Below, piece by piece: positions 10,095 through 18,264 of a stretch of 64,000 bases of DNA (positions are counted from its first letter, which is position 1; each line of letters opens with the position of its first letter). Made by a program: the position numbers and the translations under genes. The notes under the pieces are model-generated. The model ran no database searches. It was not told the origin of the DNA and saw only the letters and a program-made list of their open reading frames with translations. Source of the stretch: Chloroflexota bacterium (lineage in GTDB: Bacteria > Chloroflexota > Dehalococcoidia > Lucifugimonadales > JACPQL01); contig JACPQL010000041.1 in assembly GCA_016190445.1 (NCBI GenBank), forward strand, positions 1-64,000, in the 5' to 3' direction.

Positions 10095-10592
10095 CTACGG
10101 GTTCTGTTGCGTGCCGGCAGTATTGTACTGGATCACCGTGCCGTTGGCATCCACCGTGTAGCAGTACGTGGTGCTCGCCGACGATAGATAGTTCACAATC
10201 GTCGTGGACGAGGAGGTATCTCCTGTGATGTCGTGGCCGTACAGAAGGTACCCTAGCTTGTCAGGCGACACCCACGTCCCGCCCAGTTGCGTCTGCTTTG
10301 ATGCCAAGGAGGATGTGCTGTCTGGGAAAGCACCCATGTTCTGGGTGCCGGTGGTGCAGGGGGCAGTGTTGGCCGACACCGGGACTGGGATACTTGAGAG
10401 GATGTTGTCCACCATCATGGCGGCGGTGGCGTTCCTCACGTTCTCGTACTCGGTGTTCATGGCCTCGGTGCCTGCCCGGCCCAAGACGCGGCCCAGGTTG
10501 GGGATGATGACCGCGGCAAGGATGCCCAGAATGGCCACCACGATGAGCAGCTCAATCAGGGTGAACCCCTGCTCCCCTCTCTTTCTTAACAT
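10095..10592 (-). CDS. Type IV prepilin-like protein
   Basis: Class III signal: MLRKRGEQGFTLIELLIVVAILGILAAVIIPNLGRVLGRAGTEAMNTEYENVRNA; AGGAGGTGG upstream of ATG. Confidence 0.92.
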   Translation of the reverse strand: MLRKRGEQGFTLIELLIVVAILGILAAVIIPNLGRVLGRAGTEAMNTEYENVRNATAAMMVDNILSSIPVPVSANTAPCTTGTQNMGAFPDSTSSLASKQTQLGGTWVSPDKLGYLLYGHDITGDTSSSTTIVNYLSSASTTYCYTVDANGTVIQYNTAGTQQNP

Positions 10593-10662
10593 AGTAGTCC
10601 CACCTCCTAAACGAGACTTGTGCCCGTAGCCTCCCACTGTAGGGTGACGTGTGGGGGCTTGC

Positions 10663-10703
10663 ATCACCCAAACGGGTGATTCTCCCTCACCCGACTGGGT
10701 GAT
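10663..10703. promoter_or_regulatory. Two tandem palindromes upstream of the prepilin gene (putative operators)
   Basis: ATCACCC-AAAC-GGGTGAT (10663-10680) and CTCACCC-GACT-GGGTGAT (10686-10703), centres 23 bp apart. Confidence 0.55.
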
Positions 10704-10741
10704 TCGGACGGATTGCGGGCCGCGCCGCCTTCGGGTGGCAC

Positions 10742-10842
10742 CTAGTGTGGTGTCTCGTATATGACCTTACAACGGGCGACCTCACGATGCGCTGGCGGCG
10801 AAGCCGATTGATTGTCAATCTGTTTGAGAGACACTACACTAG
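10742..10842. repeat. 101-bp MITE-like element with 15-bp TIRs
   Basis: CTAGTGTGGTGTCTC (10742-10756) vs GAGACACTACACTAG (10828-10842): 14/15 inverted match. Confidence 0.65.
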
Positions 10843-10922
10843 TAGGGTGGGTGTAGCGCAGCGGAACCCACCCTACGGCTTTCCTGGATACCGGCGGAAG
10901 CCGGTATGACATTGACAGGATA

Positions 10923-12155
10923 CTACCGCCGGTCCAGGTACACCTGGCCGTCCTTCATCACCAGCCGGACGCTCTTCCCGCGCTCCAGGGTGCTGATGTC
11001 CTTCAGCGGGTCGCCCTCCACCAGTACAAGGTCAGCCTTCTTCCCCGGCGCCACGGTCCCGATGTCGGCCTCCAGGCCAAGGCACTGGGCCGCATGGCCG
11101 GTGGCCGCCACTATCGCCTGGGCCGGGGTCATGCCACTGCCGACAAGGCAGGTCAGCTCCTGGGCGTTGTTGCCGTGCACCCATCCCCCCGCGTCGGTGC
11201 CCGCCACCACCTTCACTCCCGCCCGCAGGGCCAGGCGCAGGCTCTCCACATGGTGGCGCCTCAGGTCTGCGGCACGCTCCCTGCCATGGGGCGTCCCCCT
11301 CTCGCCGTGATAGATATAGACGCTGAACGTGGGGACGAAGAATATGCTCTTCCTTGCCATCATGTCCAGGAGGTCGGGGTCCTCGTCCATGTATGACCCG
11401 TGCTCGATGGAGTCCACCCCTGCCTCTATGGCCGCTCGAAGCCCAGGCCCACCCAGGGCATGGCACATCGCTCTTCTTCCCAGGCCGTGGGCCTCGTCCA
11501 CCAGCGCCTCGATCTCCTCACGGCTGATAAGCATGTCTTTTGGGCCGAACCCGCGCCTGGAGGCGGCCCCCCCGGTGACGGCGAACTTGATGACGTCGGC
11601 GCCGGCCCGGACCATCTCGCGCACCTTGAGGCGCATGCCCTCCGGCCCGTTGGCCACACCTGAAGGCAGGCTAGGGTCCGGGGGCACTGGGCTGCCGTGG
11701 CCGGAAGGGCTTACAGTGTCCCCGATCCCACCTGTAGGCGAGATGATGCTCAGCGAGACGTGGAGCCGGGGCCCGGGGACCAGTCCCTCCTGCACCGCCT
11801 GCTTGAACCCGGCATCCAACCCGCCGGCATCCCGGACCGCTGTGTAGCCCGTCTCCAGGGTCTGCCCCAGGACGGCGGCGATTCGCATATGCCGCAGGCT
11901 GCGTGGCTCAGTCACGCCCCACCGGCTGGCAAACTCGTACCCGAAGAAGGCCAGATGGTCGTGGCAGTCTATGAGGCCGGGGAGAAGGGTCATGCCCGAG
12001 GCATCTATCACCTCGGCGCCGGGAGGCCACGACTCGCCAGGGCTGGCGGCGGGCCCGGCCGCCTGGACACGGTCGCCTGCAACCACGACGATAGCGTTCT
12101 GGACGGGGGGACGGCCTGTGCCGTCTACCAGAGTAGCGCCCTTGAACACCTTCAT
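10923..12155 (-). CDS. Amidohydrolase family protein
   Basis: GMTLLPGLIDCHDHLAFFG, ADVIKFAVTGG, SIEHGSYMDED, VVAGTDAGGWVHGN motifs. Confidence 0.92.
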   Translation of the reverse strand: MKVFKGATLVDGTGRPPVQNAIVVVAGDRVQAAGPAASPGESWPPGAEVIDASGMTLLPGLIDCHDHLAFFGYEFASRWGVTEPRSLRHMRIAAVLGQTLETGYTAVRDAGGLDAGFKQAVQEGLVPGPRLHVSLSIISPTGGIGDTVSPSGHGSPVPPDPSLPSGVANGPEGMRLKVREMVRAGADVIKFAVTGGAASRRGFGPKDMLISREEIEALVDEAHGLGRRAMCHALGGPGLRAAIEAGVDSIEHGSYMDEDPDLLDMMARKSIFFVPTFSVYIYHGERGTPHGRERAADLRRHHVESLRLALRAGVKVVAGTDAGGWVHGNNAQELTCLVGSGMTPAQAIVAATGHAAQCLGLEADIGTVAPGKKADLVLVEGDPLKDISTLERGKSVRLVMKDGQVYLDRR

Positions 12156-12308
12156 GGGCTCAGCCTCCCTGCGGTCTGAGGACGGAGGGACACCCGCACC
12201 CGCTTTTCAGAGTAACTGCTCAAGCTCTCCAGACCGGAGGCTAGCCTCATGCCGTTTTCCGGAAACCAGCAATGACACCCGCTTACAGAAAAGGGTGTCA
12301 TAGTCAAC

Positions 12309-12455
12309 CGCTCGTGGTGAGCCTGTCGAACCACGAGCCCTTGCTTCTTTCCTGCTCACCCTTCGACAGGCTCAGGGTGAGCGGGCACATCCCCCCGTGC
12401 ATGGTGAGCCTGTCGAACCACGAGCCCGCCCTTCGGCTGCGCTCAGGGCAAGCGG
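12309..12455. repeat. Cluster of dispersed GAGCCTGTCGAACCA / TTCGACAGGCTCAGGGTGAG repeats (family C)
   Basis: Three copies in alternating orientation; similar copies at 42577-42612 and 47174-47268. Confidence 0.7.
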
Positions 12456-12538
12456 CAGAAGACCCCGGAATCTGCCGCCGAGCAAGTTTGTTCCCCGCAT
12501 GTACGACTCAGGACGCTGGGCGGTCCCGAAGCAGACCC

Positions 12539-13207
12539 CTATCGCTCCGGGGGACGGTGGATCCCCACCGATACGGCGTAAGCGGCTGCCTGGCTGCGGT
12601 TGGCCAGGTGGAGCTTGTCCATGATGTTGCGGAGGTGGGTCTTGACCGTGTTTTCGGTGATCACCAGGGTGGTGGCGATCTCGCTATTGGTGGCCCCCCG
12701 GGCTATCAGTTGCAGCACCTCCATCTCACGGGGGCTCACGCCCTCAATGCGCGTTTCAGTCTGGCCCTCAACTACATGAGGCTGGTGGGTGAGGTCGGTG
12801 AGCAGCTTGGTGGCCATGGCGGGGGAGACGATTACGCCCCCCTCAGCGATGTGCCGGACGGCCCGCACCAGCTCCTCGGAGCCTGAGTTCTTCAGGATGT
12901 AGCCGCGGGCGCCGTAACGGATGGCGGCAAAGAGGTCAGCCTCGCTCTCCGAGACGGTGAACACCAGCACCTGGACGCTGGGCAGCTCGGTACGGATGAC
13001 GGACGTGGCCTCCAGACCTCCCATGCCGGGCATCTGGAGGTCCATGATGACCACGTTGGGGAGAAGGGCACGCACCTTCTCCACAGCCTCCACTCCATTG
13101 GTGGCCTGGCCCACCACCTCCAGGCCCTCCTCATCGGAGAGCATCTCCACCACTCCCCTGCGCAGGAGGCCGTGGTCATCCGCCACCAGGACCTTTACGC
13201 GCTCCAC
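12539..13207 (-). CDS. NarL/FixJ-family response regulator
   Basis: VLVADDHGLLRRGVVEML, VVIMDLQMPGMGGLEA, and LuxR HTH VSPREMEVLQLIARGATNSEIATTLVITENTVKTHLRNIMDKL. GTG start overlaps kinase 3' end. Confidence 0.93.
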   Translation of the reverse strand: MERVKVLVADDHGLLRRGVVEMLSDEEGLEVVGQATNGVEAVEKVRALLPNVVIMDLQMPGMGGLEATSVIRTELPSVQVLVFTVSESEADLFAAIRYGARGYILKNSGSEELVRAVRHIAEGGVIVSPAMATKLLTDLTHQPHVVEGQTETRIEGVSPREMEVLQLIARGATNSEIATTLVITENTVKTHLRNIMDKLHLANRSQAAAYAVSVGIHRPPER

Positions 13208-14382
13208 AGCACACCCCCGGCCCTTTCCCTGGGCACAAACACACGCACCTCCGTGCCTTCCCCAGGGGTAGAGTGAATAGAAAGAGTGCCGCCCAGACCC
13301 TCTGCCCGCTCCTTCATGATGGAGAGGCCATGGTGGCCAGTGTCCCCATTCGCGGACTGAGACGATGGTATGAACCCCCGGCCATCGTCCTTGATCCTCA
13401 GCTCGGCCCCGCCGGGGACGCCTATCCATGTGACACACACATTTGTGGCCTGGGCATGCTTGCGGATATTGGAGAGGGCCTCCTGGGCGACGCGCAGGAC
13501 TTGAAGCTCAGCGACAGGAGAGAGCCGCGGGGTAGGCTCTTGGGTCTCCAGCCGGGCCTGAATGTTGTTTCCTGCCTGGAAGTGGTGCAGGTACTCTTCC
13601 AGGGCCTCCTTTAGGGAGAGGGTGCCGACCTCGACGCTCAACTGGTCCAGGGACTCGCGGACGGACTTGTACGTCTCGCTCACCGCCTGGCGCACCTCCA
13701 CCATCCCCTTAGTGGCCTGCGGTACCAGGCCCTGGGCAACCAGCTTGCTCACTGTGTCCGCCTTCATGGAGAGGTAGCTCAGGGCCTGGGCAACCCCGTC
13801 GTGGATCTCCCGCCGCATGCGTCTTCGCTCTTCGACGATGGCGCCCCGTTGAATACGCTGGCTGATGTTCAAGTTGGTGCGGTAGACGGAGGTGGCGACC
13901 AGGAAGCTGGCGATGATGTAGAAGATGAGCCACAGGAGATAGTTGCCCTCCATGATCCAGACGAACTGGTCTGTCCACCGATTGGCAATCCCGTGGGCCA
14001 CAACCAGAGCCGTGGAGCAGAACCCCGCAGCCAGGAGGGCGAGTCTCTCCTCGAAAAGAAGGGCCGCTGTGATCACGGGTATGAAAGAGTAGAGAAGAAA
14101 ACCGCTGGTGAGGCCGCCTGTTAGAAGCAAGGCTATCAGTGCCACCACCAGGTCGCCGCCCAGGACTACGTAGGTAATCAGGTCCCTCTGCCACCAGCGC
14201 AGCGGGCCCAGGCCTTTCACCAGGGTGTAGACCCCCATCGTTGCCAGCAGAAGGTACGTTTGAAGTCCAAGCTCGGTGGCTTCGCCGGGCAGGGCCTGGA
14301 TGAGGACTACCGCCAGGGAGTACGCAAAAAAGCGGTACAGTGACAGAAAAAGATAAATGTCCCTTTCGTACTTCGTCCTCAT
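13195..14382 (-). CDS. Sensor histidine kinase (HisKA_3 / NarL-type)
   Basis: Multiple TMs; H-box EERRRMRREIHDGVAQALSYLSMKAD; ATPase VAQEALSNIRKHAQATNV, IKDDGRGF, GHHGLSIMKERAEGLGG. Confidence 0.92.
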   Translation of the reverse strand: MRTKYERDIYLFLSLYRFFAYSLAVVLIQALPGEATELGLQTYLLLATMGVYTLVKGLGPLRWWQRDLITYVVLGGDLVVALIALLLTGGLTSGFLLYSFIPVITAALLFEERLALLAAGFCSTALVVAHGIANRWTDQFVWIMEGNYLLWLIFYIIASFLVATSVYRTNLNISQRIQRGAIVEERRRMRREIHDGVAQALSYLSMKADTVSKLVAQGLVPQATKGMVEVRQAVSETYKSVRESLDQLSVEVGTLSLKEALEEYLHHFQAGNNIQARLETQEPTPRLSPVAELQVLRVAQEALSNIRKHAQATNVCVTWIGVPGGAELRIKDDGRGFIPSSQSANGDTGHHGLSIMKERAEGLGGTLSIHSTPGEGTEVRVFVPRERAGGVLWSA

Positions 14383-14493
14383 GGTCGGCTTTACATTAGA
14401 CTCGACCTGAATGCATGTCAAGGTGTCCACGATGGCCACTCCCATAACCGGCGAGCATGTTCTTTTGCACCGGAATGGCTTGTAGTAGCATCG

Positions 14494-15573
14494 CTAGCTG
14501 AACTTGAAGATACGCACGGCCACCACCGAGGTCACCACAATCCAGGCGCCCAGGAGACCCAACTCCATGGGGAACTCCCACAGGGGCATGGCGTCCAGGG
14601 CCACCCCCCGCATGGCATCCAGCATGGGCGTGAGGGGCAGATACGTCACCACTGTGGCCAGAAAGCGCGGCAGGTTCTCCGTGGGGAAGAAGACCCCAGA
14701 GAAGAACATCATAGGCACTGTCACCGCGTTGCCCAGCCCGCTGGCGGCGTTGACGTTCTTGGCGATGGTGCCCACGATGAAGCCAAGGTTCAGGAAGATG
14801 ATGTTGCCCAGCAGGACCAGCAGGGCAATGTACAGGTAGTTGCCGTAGATCGTGCCGCCAAAGAGGAATACCCCCGCCGCCAGGATGATGGCCGCCTGGG
14901 CCAGGGAGAGGGCCAGGTGGGCCAGTATTACGGCAGCAAAGAAGGTGCGCACCCGCAGCGGCGTGGCCAGGATGCGTTTCAGTATCTTCTGCTCGCGGTA
15001 CACGGCCATCACCGAGGCCAGGCCGATGACGGAGTATGTCATGACCCCCATGCCCACGAAGCCTGGCAGAAGGAAGTCAAAGTAGCTCAGGTGGCGGGCC
15101 GAAACCCCTCTGGCGTCCAGCTTCAGAAGCGGGTCAACCTTCACCAACTCCATGTTGGCCTTGTCCAGAAAGCGCTGCACCACACCGATGACCACCGCCG
15201 AGGTGGGAGTACCCTCGTCATAGATGAAGTTGACGGCGACGGGAGAGTTGGCCGCCACCGACCTGGCGAGCCCCTCAGGCAGGATGAGCAGGTACCGGAG
15301 GGTTCCCTCTCTCAGTTCATCACGGGCCTTCTCCTCGTCCGGGTGCTCATACACATTAAACGTCTCGATCTGACTCAGGCTGCGTACCAACTCGCGGGAG
15401 AGGTCATCCTGGGAGCGGTCAATGATTGCGATGGTGGTGGTGGGTGGCTCATCCAGTCTGAACAGGCCGAAGACCACCACGAAGATGAGAGGGAAGAACA
15501 GTGCCCAGAAGAGGGCCTGTCGGTTGCGGAATATCATCTTCAGGTTGGCCAGCACCAGTGTTCCCAGCAGCAT
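14494..15573 (-). CDS. ABC-2 type transporter permease
   Basis: N-terminal TM (LKMIFRNRQALFWALFFPLIFVVVFGLF), extracellular domain, five C-terminal TMs; coupled to ATPase gene upstream. Confidence 0.9.
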   Translation of the reverse strand: MLLGTLVLANLKMIFRNRQALFWALFFPLIFVVVFGLFRLDEPPTTTIAIIDRSQDDLSRELVRSLSQIETFNVYEHPDEEKARDELREGTLRYLLILPEGLARSVAANSPVAVNFIYDEGTPTSAVVIGVVQRFLDKANMELVKVDPLLKLDARGVSARHLSYFDFLLPGFVGMGVMTYSVIGLASVMAVYREQKILKRILATPLRVRTFFAAVILAHLALSLAQAAIILAAGVFLFGGTIYGNYLYIALLVLLGNIIFLNLGFIVGTIAKNVNAASGLGNAVTVPMMFFSGVFFPTENLPRFLATVVTYLPLTPMLDAMRGVALDAMPLWEFPMELGLLGAWIVVTSVVAVRIFKFS

Positions 15574-15591
15574 CAGCGTGCCCTCCCCTGG

Positions 15592-16512
15592 CTACTCCCT
15601 CAATGCCCGGCCGGTGAGGGAGAGAAAAACGTCCTCCAGGTTGGCAGGCACAACCTCCAGGTGGGCCAGTCGCACCCCGGCTTGGCTGGCCCAGCCGAGC
15701 AGCGCAGGTAGCGTCCGGGCGGCGTCTGATGAGCGTAGAAGGAAGGTGCCATCCTCCTGGTGACGCACTCCCACCACACAGTCCAGCGCCTCAAGCCTGC
15801 CATCGTGGGCCTTACCATCAACAAGTGCCTTGATCTCATAGGGCGCGGGCAGGGCGCGAATGAGGTTGGTGGGCGTGTCCAGGGCCACCACCTTGCCCCG
15901 GTCCATTATGGCGACCCGGTTGCAGAGGAACTGGGCCTCCTCCATGTAGTGAGTGGTCAACACCACAGTGCGCCCCTCCTGGTGGATGCTCTGGATGAAC
16001 TCCCACAGGTGGCGCCGCGCCTGGGGGTCCAGGCCGGTGGTGGGCTCGTCCAGAAAGACCACCTCCGGAGCATTGACCAAGGTGGCGGCTATGGTGAAGC
16101 GCTGTTTCTGACCGCCAGACAGCTTTCCCACGGTGGTATTGGCCTTCTCCTTCAGGTCCACCTTGGTCAGCAGTTCGTCGGCGCTCACATACTTCCCATA
16201 GAAGCGGCCAAAAAGCTGGAGGATCTCTTTCAGTGTCAGGTAATCGAAATAGGCCGATGCCTGAAGCTGGACGCCGATGCGCTCCTTGACTCTATCGGGC
16301 TCTCGCTGGGTGTCCATGCCAAGGACCAGGGTCCTGCCGGCAGAGGGCTTCAGCAGGCCCTCAATGCACTCCATGATTGTGGTCTTCCCGGCACCGTTGG
16401 GCCCCAGGATGCCAAAGACCTCTCCCTTGCGAACGGAAAAAGAGACGCCGTCCACTGCGGTGACGGCGCCGAAGTGTTTGCCCAACGCTTCGACTACAAT
16501 GACCTCTTCCAT
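15592..16512 (-). CDS. ABC transporter ATP-binding protein
   Basis: Walker A GPNGAGKTT, signature KLSGGQKQR, Walker B VVFLDEPTTGLD. Confidence 0.95.
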   Translation of the reverse strand: MEEVIVVEALGKHFGAVTAVDGVSFSVRKGEVFGILGPNGAGKTTIMECIEGLLKPSAGRTLVLGMDTQREPDRVKERIGVQLQASAYFDYLTLKEILQLFGRFYGKYVSADELLTKVDLKEKANTTVGKLSGGQKQRFTIAATLVNAPEVVFLDEPTTGLDPQARRHLWEFIQSIHQEGRTVVLTTHYMEEAQFLCNRVAIMDRGKVVALDTPTNLIRALPAPYEIKALVDGKAHDGRLEALDCVVGVRHQEDGTFLLRSSDAARTLPALLGWASQAGVRLAHLEVVPANLEDVFLSLTGRALRE

Positions 16513-16560
16513 GGCGTCAGCGGTCTCCGTTCCCCTCTCCAGTCCTGAAATGCGCGTACG

Positions 16561-16743
16561 AGATTGTCATTGCGAGGAGTCCCGACTTGTCGGGGCAACG
16601 AAGTCCCAATTCCTCCGATTCCATCGAGAGTCCCCGACGGGGTCGGGACATCGGGAGAGGGAGGCCCCCGCCGCCAGATTGCCACGCCCCGATTGCATCG
16701 GGGCTCGCAACGACATTGTGGCAAACTTCGGGCACCACACTAG
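16561..16743 (-). repeat. MITE-like intergenic repeat, family B
   Basis: Ends in GGGCACCACACTAG (16730-16743); TCATTGCGAGG / CTCGCAACGA inverted ends; homologous to 5709-5826. Confidence 0.6.
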
Positions 16744-16919
16744 CGGCCCCGTGTCAACAATACGCCCATGGCGGGAACGGCCACTATGATGGCCAGCCCG
16801 ATGGCTATGGTGCCTATCCGGCCCACGGAGGTGAACAGCAACCCCAGCCCGCCCATCATCACCCCCACAGCCAGCAGCACCGCCACGGGAAGAAGAATGG
16901 GTAGCAGCACCCGCTCCAT
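16740..16919 (-). CDS. Small two-TM membrane protein (59 aa), divergent from cox operon
   Basis: My translation: MERVLLPILLPVAVLLAVGVMMGGLGLLFTSVGRIGTIAIGLAIIVAVPAMGVLLTRGR*; AGGAGG about 8 nt upstream of ATG; absent from ORF track because it is <60 aa. Confidence 0.6.
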   Translation of the reverse strand: MERVLLPILLPVAVLLAVGVMMGGLGLLFTSVGRIGTIAIGLAIIVAVPAMGVLLTRGR

Positions 16920-17166
16920 TGGCCAGTCCTCCTGGGACTCCCATCACCGGACCGTCACGTTGGCCCAGGGCGTAGCACCCGGTCGGGATTATACCAGAAC
17001 CAAGCGCTGGCGCGCCTCCACTGTCACCGGCTATGATGCGGATTCACCACGTCTTGATTTTATTGCGTCGTCTTTGTATGGTGTTCGTGAAGCATGGCAC
17101 TCAACGGCCTTGATTCCCACTCTATCCTCGGATACACTCGTCTCCGGTCACCCGGTGGAGGGCGGC

Positions 17167-18177
17167 ATGCGCGTTAGCCTGGCCCAGTTCCTGGCCGCCG
17201 TCGCTGCCCTGGTGGTCCTCATCGGCCTAGTTCTGGCTGCTTGCACCCCTTCACACCCTCAGTCCACCTTTGATGCCTCGGGCCCGGTGGCGGGGATGGA
17301 GCGGAACGTCTTCTACTGGATCTTCTGGGCGGCGGTCTTCGTCTTCGTAACTGTGGGCGGCGTCCTGGTGTACACCTTTGTGCGCTTCCGCAATGGAGAG
17401 GGCATCCCTCGTCAGGTGCACGGTAACCGTCGCCTGGAGATAGCCTGGACCTTGGCTCCGGCGGTGGTCTTGGCCGTGGTAGCGGTGCCCATGCTCCTCA
17501 CTCTGTTTCGGGTCTCCAGTCCGCCGGCTGGTGAGGTGGCGGTGAACGTCAAGGTTGTAGCCCACCAGTGGTGGTGGGAGGTCCAGTACCCCGACCTGGA
17601 CATCGTCACGGCCAACGAGCTGCACATCCCGGTGGGCCGGGTGGTGGATGTGACCCTCACGTCCAACGACGTCATCCACAGCTTCTGGGTGCCCAAGCTG
17701 GGCGGGAAGATAGACGTCATACCTACGCGGACCACCAGCATTTGGCTCAAGGCCGACAAGTCGGGGACCTACTTTGGACAGTGCGCGGAGTTCTGCGGCA
17801 TATCCCACGGCAACATGCGCTTTCGGGTGATAGCCAAGCCCCAGGCAGAGTTCGACGCCTGGGCAGAGGCCCAGCGGGGGCCCGCGGCCCAGGTCACCGG
17901 AGAGGCGGAGAGGGGTGCGCAGTTGTTCGTCGCCAAGGGGTGCCTGGCCTGCCACACCATCCGGGGCACTTTGGCCATGGGCAAGATTGGGCCCGACCTG
18001 ACGCACGTAGGAGGCCGAACCACCATAGCTGCTGGTCTGCTGGATAACACGCCAGAGGACCTGGCCAGGTGGCTGCGGGACCCCCCGGAGGTGAAGCCGG
18101 GGGCCAACATGCCCAACCTGAAGCTGAGTGGTGAGGAGGTCTCCGCCCTGGTGGCCTACCTTCAAGCGCTGAAGTAG
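17167..18177 (+). CDS. Cytochrome c oxidase subunit II with C-terminal cytochrome c domain (caa3-type), lipoprotein
   Basis: Lipobox LAAC; CuA region YFGQCAEFCGISHGNMRF; heme c motif GCLACHT. Confidence 0.93.
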   Translation: MRVSLAQFLAAVAALVVLIGLVLAACTPSHPQSTFDASGPVAGMERNVFYWIFWAAVFVFVTVGGVLVYTFVRFRNGEGIPRQVHGNRRLEIAWTLAPAVVLAVVAVPMLLTLFRVSSPPAGEVAVNVKVVAHQWWWEVQYPDLDIVTANELHIPVGRVVDVTLTSNDVIHSFWVPKLGGKIDVIPTRTTSIWLKADKSGTYFGQCAEFCGISHGNMRFRVIAKPQAEFDAWAEAQRGPAAQVTGEAERGAQLFVAKGCLACHTIRGTLAMGKIGPDLTHVGGRTTIAAGLLDNTPEDLARWLRDPPEVKPGANMPNLKLSGEEVSALVAYLQALK

Positions 18178-18264
18178 AGAGATGTGCTTAGCAGCCAGGA
18201 CGCAGGCGTGTGGGCGATATAAAATTGTATTGATACGCTTCGCAGGCGGCGGAGGCGATCAGTC

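Noticed and set aside
12272-12886. 204-aa + strand ORF
   Set aside because: Built from dispersed family C repeats and antisense of the response regulator.
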